64,000 bases of DNA, taken from positions 683,357 to 747,356 of the forward strand of contig NW_022985188.1 in assembly GCF_010093535.1 (NCBI RefSeq), in the 5' to 3' direction. Position 1 is the stretch's first letter. Each line of letters begins with the position of its first letter. Under the pieces are notes generated by a model, which was not told the DNA's origin, did not search any database, and was given only the letters and a program-made list of their open reading frames with translations. The translations under genes were made by a program, and so were the position numbers. The stretch comes from Lindgomyces ingoldianus (lineage: Eukaryota; Ascomycota; Dothideomycetes; Pleosporales; Lindgomycetaceae). Below, piece by piece: positions 45,868 through 57,500 of the stretch.

Positions 45868-46823
45868 TCAGTACTCCTTGGAGACTTCTATAAGAAACTG
45901 TCCGTGTTCCACATCATTATGGTCTTCCGAGTCATCTCCATTGTCCTCCACCGCAGAATGCCATTCAAACCCCTCGTGAAAGATTTCCCTCACTGATTCT
46001 TCGAGTAAAGATCTGATTAGCCGCATATTCTCCGAATCGCTAGAGAGCATTTTTGCTCTTAAGGATCGTTCCTTCTCGTCAAGCTCCTCACGCTGTCGAG
46101 AAATTTTTTGAAGTTCGCTAGCGAGTTCATCCTCTAAAGCATTTTTGTTTAACTCCATAGCCTTGATCTTGCTACCAATCTCCAAATGAAGCTCTTCAAG
46201 CTGTGCAACGCGCAAATGATCTTGCAAGGCTTCTGTCAGCCTCAGGGCAGAGTCGATTAGCTGATTCAACCCCCGAGCCGCGGTGGGAAGCCGATGGACC
46301 GCACTATGCCGGAGTTTGTGCGTGGAGAAGAGAATGTCATGGAAGGAACCTCCGCTCACCGCTAAGGCATGATTTGGAAGGGTTTCAGAGTGCTTATCGA
46401 GGATACGAGTCCACTTGGTTAGCTCCACTGCCGCAGCACAGTCCCAGCCATTGTCTTGGAGTATCGATGGCAGCCAACGTTTGACAAAATCGAAACAGCA
46501 CTCTTCAAGAATACGTTGGGTGGTTGTTAAGACGGTATGCTGTGTCGAATATGGAAGGTAAGAGGGGTAGAGTGACAATGGGCTGTCATTCTTAGAGCGA
46601 ATTAGTATGCTACCTAAAGGGAATGATTAATGATCCCGGTATTGTTCAACTTGAGCACTGTGGTCGTACCAGGTACAATTTCTCCAAGCTCTAATAGCCT
46701 TTGGCGATGCTTGCCATCGTCTTCTTGGTCATTGTCGAACTGGGGAGAAGATGCAATCTCTTTTAGAGCCTCTGCCGCATACTGTGAAGGCAAGTGATTC
46801 GGGTTGTAACTTAAGGTATTCAC
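45868..46823 (-). pseudogene. Fungal-specific coiled-coil protein, interrupted
   Basis: Two minus-strand blocks belong together. 46823-46614 starts MNTLSYNPNHL and runs to NNTGIINHSL. 46590-45868 reads from NDSPLSLYPS through WDCAAAVELTKW, HSAVHRLPTAARG and a coiled coil to the stop. The second block matches a family of fungal proteins often mislabelled cytochrome c1 in databases; function is unknown. Between the blocks lies TAG GTAGCATACTAATTCGC.., with a TACTAAT branch-like word and a CTAAG acceptor but only 23 bases. That is too short for an intron, and an in-frame TAG precedes it. Either a normal intron was truncated or the gene is dead. Confidence 0.6.
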
Positions 46824-46949
46824 GTTGCATTCCTGAGGTGATGGGAATGTATATCCCTAGTACGCAGGTTCAGGGCTCCCTTGAACCGCGAGATGGACGA
46901 GACTGACTGAGAAACTAGCAAAGTTCAGACTGTCGGTATTCTAAAACAG

Positions 46950-47940
46950 AAGCATTCCCCTTCCCCTCGTCGATACCTCCCTCACGAGGTCAGCGATGAT
47001 GAAAAAACGTCTTTTGGTGTCCACCACGCCAAGAAATGCACTGTCGTGCACCCGTTCGTTGATCACCTTGAACGTTCGTATGCGCAAGATTGTGAATCAA
47101 GTCAGACACACCATCTGTTGCGGCTAGCTCTTTTCGGCACAGCCGGCCGTAATGAATGCGCTGTATAACGGTGTTAGTAAAGCTAGATCAAAAGGAGTGC
47201 TCATCGTACTTTCAGGACAGGATTGATTCCGGCTTGTACCTGAACATGGGATCCACTCTCAATAGCAAACTTGAGGAGGCGAGGTCGGCCCTTAGAATCA
47301 TCGTCGCAGGTAGGACTGGCCCAAATACTGCCAAACACAAAGTCCACTATCAACTTCAGTCGTTTTCGCAGCCGTGATGCAACTACGGAGTTGCTAGTAT
47401 AGTGCAAGTAGACGCTAGGGTGGAAGCCTCGAACCAACATGGTCTCGTGTTTCTCGATCTCCAGTTTTTCAGGGTGGAGACCCGAATGAATGTAAGAGCT
47501 CACTTTCCTTGCAAGCTCGTTCCTTGCTGTGCTAGTCTGACATTAGAGACTCAGAAGGACTTTTGGTTGCTTTAACTCAACGACCTCTTGGAAGACATCG
47601 TAAGCTGCCTCCAGAACATCATCACCCAGGCCGAATCGCTGCCTTCTTCTTTCGCTGATCAGAACCCTCACATCAAGAATACTGACATCCTCAAGCAAAT
47701 ACCTTCTGCGTTTTGCGCCTTGTATCAAGGTGTCAATTTCACGGAGTGTTGCGCACCGGCGCATCAATTCTTCATACGATCCTTCATCAGCGACAGGCTC
47801 CAGAAGAACGATAGCGATGCTCAGTCGACCTCTAGCAAGTCGGATCGTATTTTCCACCACGTTTTGAGAGACTCCCTTCAATCGAGCATCGGTTGCCCAG
47901 CGTCGTATCGGTGCAATGTAGTCTCCCATAGTTCATTCTA
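46950..47940 (-). pseudogene. Fungal hypothetical gene, interrupted by stop and frameshifts
   Basis: From about 47929 the minus strand reads MGDYIAPIRRWATDAR, YEELMRRCATLREID, VLISERRRQRFG and a VLLSL end. After one in-frame TAA (47543-47545) the same frame continues to 47201 (ARNELARKV...). A further block in another frame (about 47080-46955) reads FLGVVDTKRRFFIIADLV and RGRGMLLF. The order matches uncharacterised ascomycete proteins with these motifs. One stop plus at least one frameshift makes it a probable pseudogene. It sits directly upstream of the other interrupted gene on the same strand. Confidence 0.55.
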
Positions 47941-48293
47941 TGTGAGTGCTAGCATAAAATTCTAGGGCGCAAGGGTCAAAGAAGAAGGACTGTAATTAGA
48001 CAAAGTCGGAAATTCCAATATAATCAGCCAATAGCTTAGACAGTAGACACCTGCTGTCCTGGCTCCCATCGTGCTTGACTTCTTTGAAGACTATGGGGAT
48101 GCAACGAAATCTATGGAGTCTTCGGTAGCGATCTGTAATACAGCACTAAGAGATCTAGAATCATTTATGCACTGGCTATTATCAATCCCCTGTTTCTAAG
48201 AATGAACCTTGGCATCAACACCTAGCGGCGCGATCGACTGTAACCTTTAAACTCCAACCGCCTCACCTCTACCTCTGCGACGGACACACAAAC
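47941..48293. other. Intergenic, nothing recognised
   Basis: 353 bases upstream of the hydrolase pseudogene and of the minus-strand pseudogene. They may have shared this as a divergent promoter region. Confidence 0.45.
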
Positions 48294-49316
48294 ATGGAGC
48301 TCTTAAAAAAGCCCGTAATATCACCTCCACTACTGCTGCTAACGCGCGTGCGCCTCCTTGCGCAGCTGTGGCTCTTCAAGCTTTTGGTTTCCACTGTTCT
48401 TGGCTTCCAGTGCTGATCCATTAGCAAACGCCTGCTACACTAAAAGCCCACATTTACTAAATCATACCGTCTGGCCGGATCAAAGGAGTTGCGCATCTTC
48501 ATTCCCAAGTCCTACAAGCCTGGCGATGCGCCCTTACCCCTCCTTATTGACATCCACGGCGGCGGATTCTGCATCGCAGAACCCGTGTCCGACGACGTCG
48601 ACAACGTGATTCTTGCACATACGCATGGCTTCTGCGTCGTCAGCATCCTGTACCGACTAGGTCCGAAGTACAAATGGCCAATTGCGGTTTATGATTGCGC
48701 AGCTGCAATTGCGGCGGTGCTTGATGACGAGAGCTTGCTAGTTGACAAATCCTGAGTTGCTGTCGCCAGTTACTCCGCTGGTGGGAATCTGGCACTCACG
48801 GCAACGCAACTGCCGGGTGTTAAGGGCCGTATCTAGGGCGTTGCTGCGTACTATCTAGTTACAAATTTCACGCTTACTATTGATGAAAAGATGGCCGTTG
48901 CAACCTAAGCGCCGGACGGAAAGGATTTTTTGACCTGGTTATTGCCTATGTTTAACATAGGGTACCTAGAGCCTGGCGTTGATTGAACTGATCCTTTGTT
49001 GTCCCCTATATTTGCAAAGAGAGGTGACCTTCCTGAGAGGATCTCTCTCTTGGGGTGTGAGTACGATATGCTCTGCAAGGAAGCTGAGGCGATGGCGGAA
49101 GATCTTGCGACTGCGGAGGGGGGCCAGAAGACGCCGCTTTTGAATGGGAGAAATGGTTGGACGAAAGGGAATATAAGGTGGGAGTTGATAGAAGGCGTTA
49201 AGCATGGCTTTAATTAGTCTCTGGCTAGAGGCGAGGAAGCAAAGATTCTTAAAGCGAAGTCGGAAAAGATGCATGCTGGAGTGGCGGAATGGTTGAAACA
49301 GCATGTTTATTCATAG
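48294..49316 (+). pseudogene. Alpha/beta-hydrolase (HSL-type esterase), seven stops
   Basis: One frame of 341 codons from ATG 48294 to TAG 49316 can be followed end to end with no frameshift, but it holds about seven internal stops. They lie near 48411, 48450, 48753, 48834, 48906, 48984 and 49215. Family marks of the hormone-sensitive-lipase group are the oxyanion HGGGF (about 48556), the nucleophile elbow SYSAGGN (about 48774, normally GDSAGGN), the acid residue in CEYDML and the histidine in KHGF (about 49200). All stops are TAA, TAG or TGA explainable by C-to-T or G-to-A. This suggests RIP or drift inactivation of a once-functional carboxylesterase. Confidence 0.8.
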
Positions 49317-49439
49317 AGCCTGAAGGATGTCAGGAGGAGCCAGATATCTCTGTACCAGATCAGCAAAGCGTGGGGCCCAGCAGCGTACCCCATGTCCGCG
49401 ACGCCAATGTCTTTGCGAAGGGGATGCCGTGTGCGGGGG

Positions 49440-49640
49440 TAGTACAGTCAACTCTTGATGGCGCGATACAAACAGGGAGCTAGGATTATATCGTTATATT
49501 AAAATATTAATATAGCAAAATAGTTACATAAGCTAACTATCTAGGGTGCCCTAGACAGCCTACTTAGATTTCTAAGCCTTTACTTTAGTATACAGCTGCT
49601 GTAAAGTCTTTATCTACTAAAAAGTTATCTTATTTATATG
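49440..49640. repeat. Repeat R1, second copy (inverted relative to 15905-16170)
   Basis: Shares the same order of blocks and both palindromes, CTAGGGTGCCCTAG (49541-49554) and CTTAGATTTCTAAG (49563-49576). It begins just after the hydrolase pseudogene and marks the return to AT-rich DNA. Confidence 0.6.
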
Positions 49641-49761
49641 TTCTTAATATAAGAGTAGTAACTTAAGAGCCTGCTCTGCCTTTGCAGGGGTAAGTATCTA
49701 TATAAGAGCCTCTTTATCTTCTAATTTCTCTTTAACTACAGCTAGTAGCTAGCTGTACCTT

Positions 49762-50072
49762 TGTCAGATTGAAGCACTGTTTCTAGGCTTTCTGAGATGA
49801 ATGATGGGTTTGGATATGATGTATGGGATGATTGATTGGTTCTATTGATTTGTCGATCCTTTTTCTGCTCTACTCGTGTTGCTCGGCTTTTGTTTTTCCG
49901 ATCCGAGTTCCTCGCGCACTAGCCCTATGCGCGACCAGCTTGCAACATGCTGCAATTTGCTGCAACATGCTGCAATTTGCAGCAACATACTGTTCGAGCT
50001 TATTGCTCGTACTATGTAGCAGCTTTCGTCAAACGTTCCTCCTGTCTTGACAGTAGGTGCGCATATCTGACA
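49762..50072 (-). mobile_element. Solo LTR of the Copia family at 53231 (inverted)
   Basis: 311 bp, TGTCAGATTGAAGCAC to TATCTGACA, the reverse complement of the LTRs at 53231 and 58398. It is flanked by the perfect duplication ACCTT (49757-49761 and 50073-50077). It has fewer TTGCAGC repeats than the full-length copy. Confidence 0.88.
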
Positions 50073-50700
50073 ACCTTATAATAGCGTCTACTATATTAAA
50101 GTTAAATTAATTAGGCTTATTATTTTTATTAATAGAATTAAGGAAGTTTTTAAGACTTATAGCGTTTTAGATTCTGCTAGCGTGCTATACCTATTTATAT
50201 AGCTCCTCTAGCTTCTACTAAGGCTATTTCTCTAAATTAGGTAGACAGATTAGTTTCTATGTAGGCTAGATTCTAGCTTAGTAGAAGCAGTAATAGACTA
50301 TATTACTATAAAAGTTATTATACTAGGCTTAAAAGGCCTAGTGTAAGGCATAGTAAAGGTTAACTTTAGTAGCTAGATTAGCGCCTTACTTATAGCTAAA
50401 GACTATATAGTGTATCTATTACTTCTTATAGCAGCGCTTAAATTAACTAATAACACCTTAATTAAGTAGCTAATAAATACTAGTAAAATTTACTAGTAGC
50501 TATTAAATCTAGATATTTAGTAAAGGTAGCATTAAATTAACCTTTAATATATAAGCGCTATAGTTATTTATAAGTAGTAGAATAGTCCTAAGCCTAATCT
50601 ACTAATAAAAGGCCTATAGCTAGTTCTTTATAACTATATAGTTTATCTACGCCTTTAGATTTAATAACTATTAAACATTTAAAGCCTTAAAGTTAATGTT
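50073..50700 (-). other. RIP-degraded element interior, possibly retroelement gag
   Basis: TA-rich. The minus-strand frame is readable over about 500 bases apart from Q/W-type stops and begins beside the LTR-like segment to its right, as a gag gene would. No family is assigned. Confidence 0.3.
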
Positions 50701-51010
50701 TGTAATGATGACACTTAGATGCATCGTCAGCATAGTCACACAATAGTCGGATGTGTCGGATGTGTTGTCACACAATGGTTGGATGCATCAGCAGATGCAT
50801 CAGCACTATAGTCTGTTGCCAAGACCCACCCACTTATTTCGCATATATATAGACTCCTGCAAAGGACTCCTCTAGCAATACATTTAATGCAGTTCCTTAT
50901 ATCTCTAGTGCTTTACATAGCTTCACAGTTAACATAACATAAGGCATGTAGCCTAGCTGCCTTTCTAATAGCCTAAAAAGTAAAGCGCTAGCTATTAGTA
51001 AAGTTATAGT
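50701..51010 (-). repeat. LTR-like segment with internal repeated motifs
   Basis: Contains two copies of a 27 bp unit (GTCACACAATxGTxGGATG), three GATGCATC words, and a TATA-like GCATATATATAGAC. It resembles a promoter-bearing LTR. Its right edge is cut by Fot1-like copy 4. Confidence 0.4.
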
Positions 51011-52354
51011 AACGTACTTCATAGGCGAGTTGCTCACACACCCGAGTTGCTTACTTTTGCCAAGACCCCACCCTAACAAACTCTATTATAGCCTATAACA
51101 ACCCGCTCTAGCACTATATAGTACAGTACAGCCTAGAATATTATTTAGATACTACTTCTACTTCTTACTTACATGTTTGTGTGTTATGCCTAGTCTAATT
51201 ACACTATCTGCAGCGCCTTTAGAAAAGCTTACCTACTTTAGCTTACACCTGCTTCTTTACCTTTTTTCTGTTACTGCGCGCTCTAAACTTCTTTAAAGCT
51301 GTTAAGTATAAGCTTTTCTAAATTATTAAAGTTTTTTCTACTTTAATTAATTTTTTTATGTAATTTATATTATGTAGCAGCCTTATTAGCTACTTAAAGC
51401 TTAGTAATTTTTTATTATGCTAACACTAGCTTATATGTAATTATTACTGCTTTTTTTAAAACTTTTTTAAACACTTTAACTATAAAAGTTAGTAAACTAT
51501 TTATATGCTTCTAAATTTTTATTTTTATAAGCATTAATTATAACCTAAGTTCTAGAGTATTACTTAGAGTTTATAACTACTAAGGCTTATTATATATAAG
51601 TAGTAGTAGTAATAAAGTGCATAACTTTATATTAAAGCCTATTATAACTTATTATAGGTTAAAAAGAACTAATCTAGCGCTTTAAAGCTTTTTTTAAATA
51701 TTACTAAAAGTAATTATAGCATTATAAGCTACTTTAAAGCATAGTAAAAACTTTATTTTTATAATATAAGTAATCTAGTTGCATATAAGGTTTTTAGCTT
51801 AGTGCTTATACACCTTTTTAAAAAAAGTAAAACAACCTATATTAAGTAGCTATAGAAAGTGTAATAAGTAAAAAAGTATATAAATAGTAATAATTTTATT
51901 ATTTTTATAGTATTACTAAAAATAAAGTAAGTTATAGCTTTTATAGCTGTTAATAACTAGTAGATAGTAGCTACTAATAGTACACTTTTTTATATACACG
52001 TTAAAGTGCTTTAACTAGTCTAAACTAAGCTAATTAGTAGTCTAGCTGCGCTTAGAAATTATAATAACTTAATTTTAAAGTAGATTTTTTTATACTAGTT
52101 TAAAAAGTAGTTGCTACCTTAAAAAATAATAAAAAGTAAAATAGCCTACCTTTTAGCATTAATGCCCTAGATAGCTGTTGTCTACTTCTAGTTACCTAGC
52201 TAGACTGCTTTTAGCTGTCCTTATTTCTTTAAACTTATAATAACTGCTCTAGTAAATATCTAGCTTATTATAAACTATATTTTATTAAAGTTATACATAT
52301 TATTATTTTAGATACTATACTTAGCTTTAATATTTTTTATAAAGTTAAACTAGC

Positions 52355-52672
52355 TGTCACGGTATCCTCCCTAGATCCTAGACATAACTGTATTAGACGC
52401 GTACTAGAGTATTATTAGTGCACGTCTGACATAAACACAACATAACACAGACATAAACTTAAGCATAAACTGCTTTAACACTAACTAAACCTAGAACAGG
52501 CTTAATTTATACTTAAAGTGCTTAGACTTTTAAGCTAAGTATTTAATTACTAATTTTCTTCTAAACCTTTCTATTTTTTACATAATGTCTTGTACTTACT
52601 ATAATACCTTATGTAGTAATTAAACTAGACCTTTATAAAGCTCTATAACCTTACTTGTGCATAATTATAACA
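52355..52672 (+). repeat. 5' LTR of chromovirus copy 2
   Basis: Begins TGTCACGGTATCCTCC. Equal in length to its partner at 63199-63516. Confidence 0.85.
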
Positions 52673-53230
52673 TTATATTATATTAAAACTTTAGCTAAGA
52701 ATAGCCTCTAAATTTAATCTAATAAGCTTAGTACTTGCACAACTCTAAGCTATTAAAGTAAGCTAAGAAGCCTTTTAAAAAGCGCTTACTTTATAAGAAA
52801 GCTACTACATTATAAGCTTTAAAGCTTTTTAAAAGGACTTTAAAGAACAGCTTTATGTTATTAAGTAGTTTGTTTTTACCTTAACTTTTATTATAGTAGT
52901 AGGAACTAAGAACTTACTAGCCTTAAAGCTTACCTAGAAGTCTAGAGATAGCTTAACTCTTTCCTGCCTAACACTGCTTATAACTTGTAACCTTTTTAAC
53001 TTAGTAATAAAATCTAACTAACTCCCTAATCCCCTACTATTTAATAGAAAATAAAAAGACCTACTTTCCTTTCTACACAAGCTCTAATATAAACTTAAAG
53101 GAAACATAGACTAATTCCCCTCTAAACACTTTTAGTTACTATATACCTACTCTTAACTTAACTATAATGTAACAGCCTTAATTAACTTACTAATAGATAA
53201 GAATATTATTAACTTAAATTAATTTATAGT

Positions 53231-53612
53231 TGTCAGATTTGCGCACCTACTGTCAAGACAGGAGGAACGCTTGACGAAAGCTGCTACATAGTACGAGCAA
53301 TAAGCTCGAACAGTATGTTGCTGTAAATTGCAGCATTTTGCAGCATGTTGCAGCAAATTGCAGCATTTTGCAGCATGTTGCAGCAGTTTGCAGCAAATTG
53401 CAGAAAATTGCAGCATTTTGCAAGCTGGTCGCGCATAGGGCAAGTGCGCGAGGGACTCGGATCGGCAAAACAAAAAGCCGAGCAACACGAGTAGAGCAGA
53501 AAAAGGATTGAAAAATGAACACAATCAAATACAATTAATTAATCATCCCATACATCATATCCAAACCCATCATTCATCTTAGGAAGCCCAGAAACAGTGC
53601 TTTAATCTGACA
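53231..53612 (+). repeat. 5' LTR of the Copia element, with TTGCAGC tandem tract
   Basis: 382 bp. 53325-53430 is a tandem array of TTGCAGCA-type 7-10 bp words arranged in 21 bp higher units. Confidence 0.9.
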
Positions 53613-53613
53613 A

Positions 53614-53630
53614 TTAAGAGTCTCAGTGCC
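53614..53630 (+). promoter_or_regulatory. Primer-binding site, half-tRNA-Lys(CUU) type
   Basis: TTAAGAGTCTCAGTGCC starts two bases after the 5' LTR. It is complementary to the anticodon loop and 5' anticodon stem of a tRNA-Lys(CUU) (…GACTCTTAA). Some Copia elements prime from an internal tRNA cut rather than from the 3' CCA end, and no TGG start is present here. Confidence 0.5.
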
Positions 53631-53644
53631 TCCATCGATACAAA

Positions 53645-53974
53645 ATGGCCACCCAGCCTCCTCGAGACGCGACAGTCGTCCTTCGAGACCACACCGACTA
53701 CAGAGCCTGGATGATGCAGCTGCAATCGAGATGTGTAGCGCACAGCATCTGGCCGCAAGTGGATCCTAAGTTGACCATCCAAATGATCTCCAAACCAAGA
53801 GCTCTAAAGATGCCGCTAATAGCTGAGTTTTTACCAGCCTCTAACGTTGAAACGCCTACGCACCTGAACAAGCTATCAACAAGCAGTGTTAGAGCCTTTA
53901 AAGAAGCCATTAAATACTATAAGATTAAGGCTAACAAGTACAAGAGTAACAGACATAATTATAAAAAAGAGTAA
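53645..53974 (+). CDS. Copia gag N-terminus, truncated by stop
   Basis: Open for 109 codons from the first ATG after the primer site (MATQPPRDATVVLRDHTDYR). The WMMQLQSRC stretch is typical of the N-terminal gag helix region of Copia polyproteins. The frame ends at a TAA where the original polyprotein would have continued. GC content is normal here and drops sharply downstream. Confidence 0.7.
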   Translation: MATQPPRDATVVLRDHTDYRAWMMQLQSRCVAHSIWPQVDPKLTIQMISKPRALKMPLIAEFLPASNVETPTHLNKLSTSSVRAFKEAIKYYKIKANKYKSNRHNYKKE

Positions 53975-54599
53975 TTAAGCTTCTAACAGATTATTGTCTT
54001 TATCTAGTTAACAGTCAGCCTGCATCTGCAGTGTACATGCTGTTCTCTAGATTAACTACTTAGATAGTAGATTACAAACCTTAAAGCTACAGTAGGCGTT
54101 AACAACTAATTTAAACAAGAACGCGCGTGTGACTAATATAATGCATCCTTAAAGCTGCTAAGAAACGCGAGCATATAGGACCTGTAGCTAGCAGAGTATG
54201 ACTACGCTGCCACAGAAGCGGAGACACAAAATGTTCTAGAAACAACGCAGTTTAATGCTGTAGCAAAGGACTTTCTAACTACTATAAATAAAGTTGCCCC
54301 TTATTAGTTTATAACCTTTTAGGAAAGCAGACAGTTTACACTAAACATAAATTAAAAAAAAATAATAAAGCGCTTTTAAAAACATATAATGTTAAATTAT
54401 CTAATATATATAAGAAAGCATAAAGCTGCCTTTATAACAGATAACTTATTATACTTTACTAAAAGTAGAAAGACTACCTAGGGCACAAATAAGAACGCCT
54501 ATAGTGCAGAAGTTGTAATATTAAGAAAACAGAGTAGACCTTAACATTAACATTATTAAAAAAATAATAAAAAGTTATTCTTAAGCTAAAAACCTACTA

Positions 54600-57500
54600 A
54601 AATAGAAGGCACTAAATGTCCTACATGTAGACACATCTATGCACTAAAGGACTGCTTCTATGTCTATCTAGACAGAGCACTAGACTAGTAGATGCTAAAT
54701 AAGAGAGTTAAAGAGCTTATAGCATTAAAGTGTAAGCACAACTTAGAATTTTAAGGCCTACTAAGAGGGCAGCGTAAACATAATTTAAGAATACTAATCC
54801 TAAAGAGTTTACATACACCTACGCTAGAGATACAAGAAGACTAACTTAAAAGCTAGAAAGTATTAAGAGTTAAGGCAGCTGCATTGCTAGCTATAGTTAA
54901 TTTAAACTAGAACAGATATTTGCTAAAAAAATTATTTATCCTTAACTTAGGCTTAACATGCTATATTATAAATAATTTTAATTAGATCTATAACTATTAT
55001 TTACTAACACTAAAAGACTTTATCTAGTTTAAAAACTCTTGCATATAGATTTAAAGCTATAGATTAATTACACTAAGCTTAAAAAGTAAGCATAGAACAC
55101 ATAGTTAAGCATACAGTCTTGTACTACATAACACTGCACTGTGCCTAGACCTGCTGTGCAACCTAGTCTTGTTCTGCCTACTGCAACAGAAAGAAATCTA
55201 GTAGGACACACAAGCAGAGCTAACTGCTTTAAAGGCCTTAGATAAGATAATAATTAAAGATCTTATAAAAATCTATAGCTAATAAGTGTTAGAGTACTAT
55301 CTACTATAAAAGGGCTTATATTATACACACATAATTAACATAAGAACTAAACATAGTCTATAAAAGGCATTAGTAGAGCTATAGCATAAGCGTCTAGGAC
55401 ACTCTAGACTAGCTACACTTTAACACCTTATACAGTAAGCTAAGGGGGTGTAAATTAAAAAAATCACAACAGTCTAATGTAACTTATGTAGCAGAGCTAA
55501 GATATAATAATAAATTAGCTGCGCACTGTAAATTAGTAATAGTAGACCTAGTAAGAGACTGTTAATTAATTTCTATGCATATAAAGCACAGAGCATTATA
55601 AAAAAGCAGAGTTAAATGCTAATTACTAATAAGTATTCTAGCCTCTAGTAGGACCTTTACTTTAAGAATAATAAGCCTACTAAATTAATTATTAAAGCTT
55701 TTATAATCTTTATCCTTTTTTTAAAGAACTATTATAATATTACTATAAAAGTTATTAAAGCTAATAACAAGATTATAACAGTAAAACTAGAGGTAAAACG
55801 CTAGCTAGCATTACATAGAATAACTGTTAAGCCTTTAGCACTAGATACATAAGCCTAGAACAGAGAAGCTAAACGCTTAGGGAGTGTAAATAAGAAGAAG
55901 TTACAGGCTATGCAACTAGATGCTAACCTACTATAGGATGTATAGCTATACATTACTAGAGCTAGCGTATACCTATACAATTAGACGCTAAACTATGCTA
56001 ACAACTAAAAAACACTATATAAGATCTTCTTTACATAAGCAGCTCTAAATAATAAAGTTGTTATATTAATTTAAAAGCTAAGCTTTACACATCTAAAAGC
56101 TTATAGCTGTAAAGCATTTATAATAACTAATAACATACATTAGAATAAGTCTAAGCTACAAAGGCTAGACCTAAAGGCGTAGATTAGATATCTAGTTAGG
56201 TACTAATTATTAAACATCTACTGCGTATAGATACTACTGCTAGCAAAAGTAATTTATATATGTAATATTATTTTTAATAAACACTTAATTTTTAGCAGTA
56301 AGCCTAAAGACCTAATAGATAACCTTATACATAACATAGTAAAAAAAATTACTATATACATTAAAATAATTAAGCTTCTAACACCTAGTTATTAGCTAAA
56401 GACAGAATTATTCTATAAAGACAACACTATAGATAATATATTAAATTTTAATAAAGTAGACTTACTAAGCTACTATTAAAAAAAGAAGATTAGAGATAAC
56501 TATCTATCTTCTCTAAACACTCTGCTACCTGCAGCATTGCTTATACAGTTAATAGCTAGAGCAGCACTAAAGCTAAGCTAAATAAGGTTATTAAAGACTG
56601 TACTATAGGCTGCAGCCTTTATAGCTAGTATAAGATCTAAAAGTGTAAAAAAGCATAGTAGCAAGACGCTAGATAAAGCAGCATTAATAAAAATGCTATT
56701 TAAAAGAAAGACACCTTATAGAAGCTAGCTACTACCTCTGCTATTAACCTAAAAGTAACTAGAGAAGCACTCTCTACATAAGATATTTAAAGCAGCAAAA
56801 AGAACGCACCTAGACAGTTATTAGATAATAAAATCCTAGACAGAGGTCTAGACAAAGCTAATTAAGGCAGCTAGACAGCAGATTCTAGATTGTATGTAGG
56901 TGTACACCTACAAGCTTAACAAGCACTATAGATTGCAAAAATATAAGGCGCAACTAGTAGTCTACAGCAATTAACAAAGAAACATTACTATATAAGATAC
57001 CTACACTGCTACCCTAGCAGAACGCTTATTTTAAATGCTAATAGCAATATCTGCACGCTTTAACTTAGAGCTTAAACAATATAACATAACTAACATGTTT
57101 ATACATGCAGCAATTAACCGCAATATCTACATGCAGATGCTAAGAGGCTATTAGAAACTAGGTACAATACTAAAGCTTTAAAAAGCACTATATAGACTGC
57201 AAATTTCTTCTCTACTCTAGTAATACTATTTTATAACAACTCTTAAAGGCCTTAGGTTCTTAGCTGTTTTACACAAACTCTACTACATAACTAAAGCTAG
57301 AATATTTGTCTTCTTCTACGTAGACAACCTTATTATTGCGTACAAGAAAGGCTCTAAAGCAGATGTACAGCGTGTAGTAGACTAGTTACAAGAGAAGTAT
57401 ACCCTAACAGAAGGTAAAGACCTATAATAGTTCCTAGAAGTTAAGATTATTAGAGATTAATAGTAATAAATAATTTAGCTGTTACAGGCCTTATATATTA

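Noticed and set aside
49289..49483. 64-codon frame overlapping the end of the esterase pseudogene
   Set aside because: No start context or recognisable family. It reads into repeat R1.
53325..53430. Repeated TTGCAGC array as a CRISPR-like array
   Set aside because: Units are contiguous with no unique spacers, the array lies inside an LTR, and the organism is a eukaryote.
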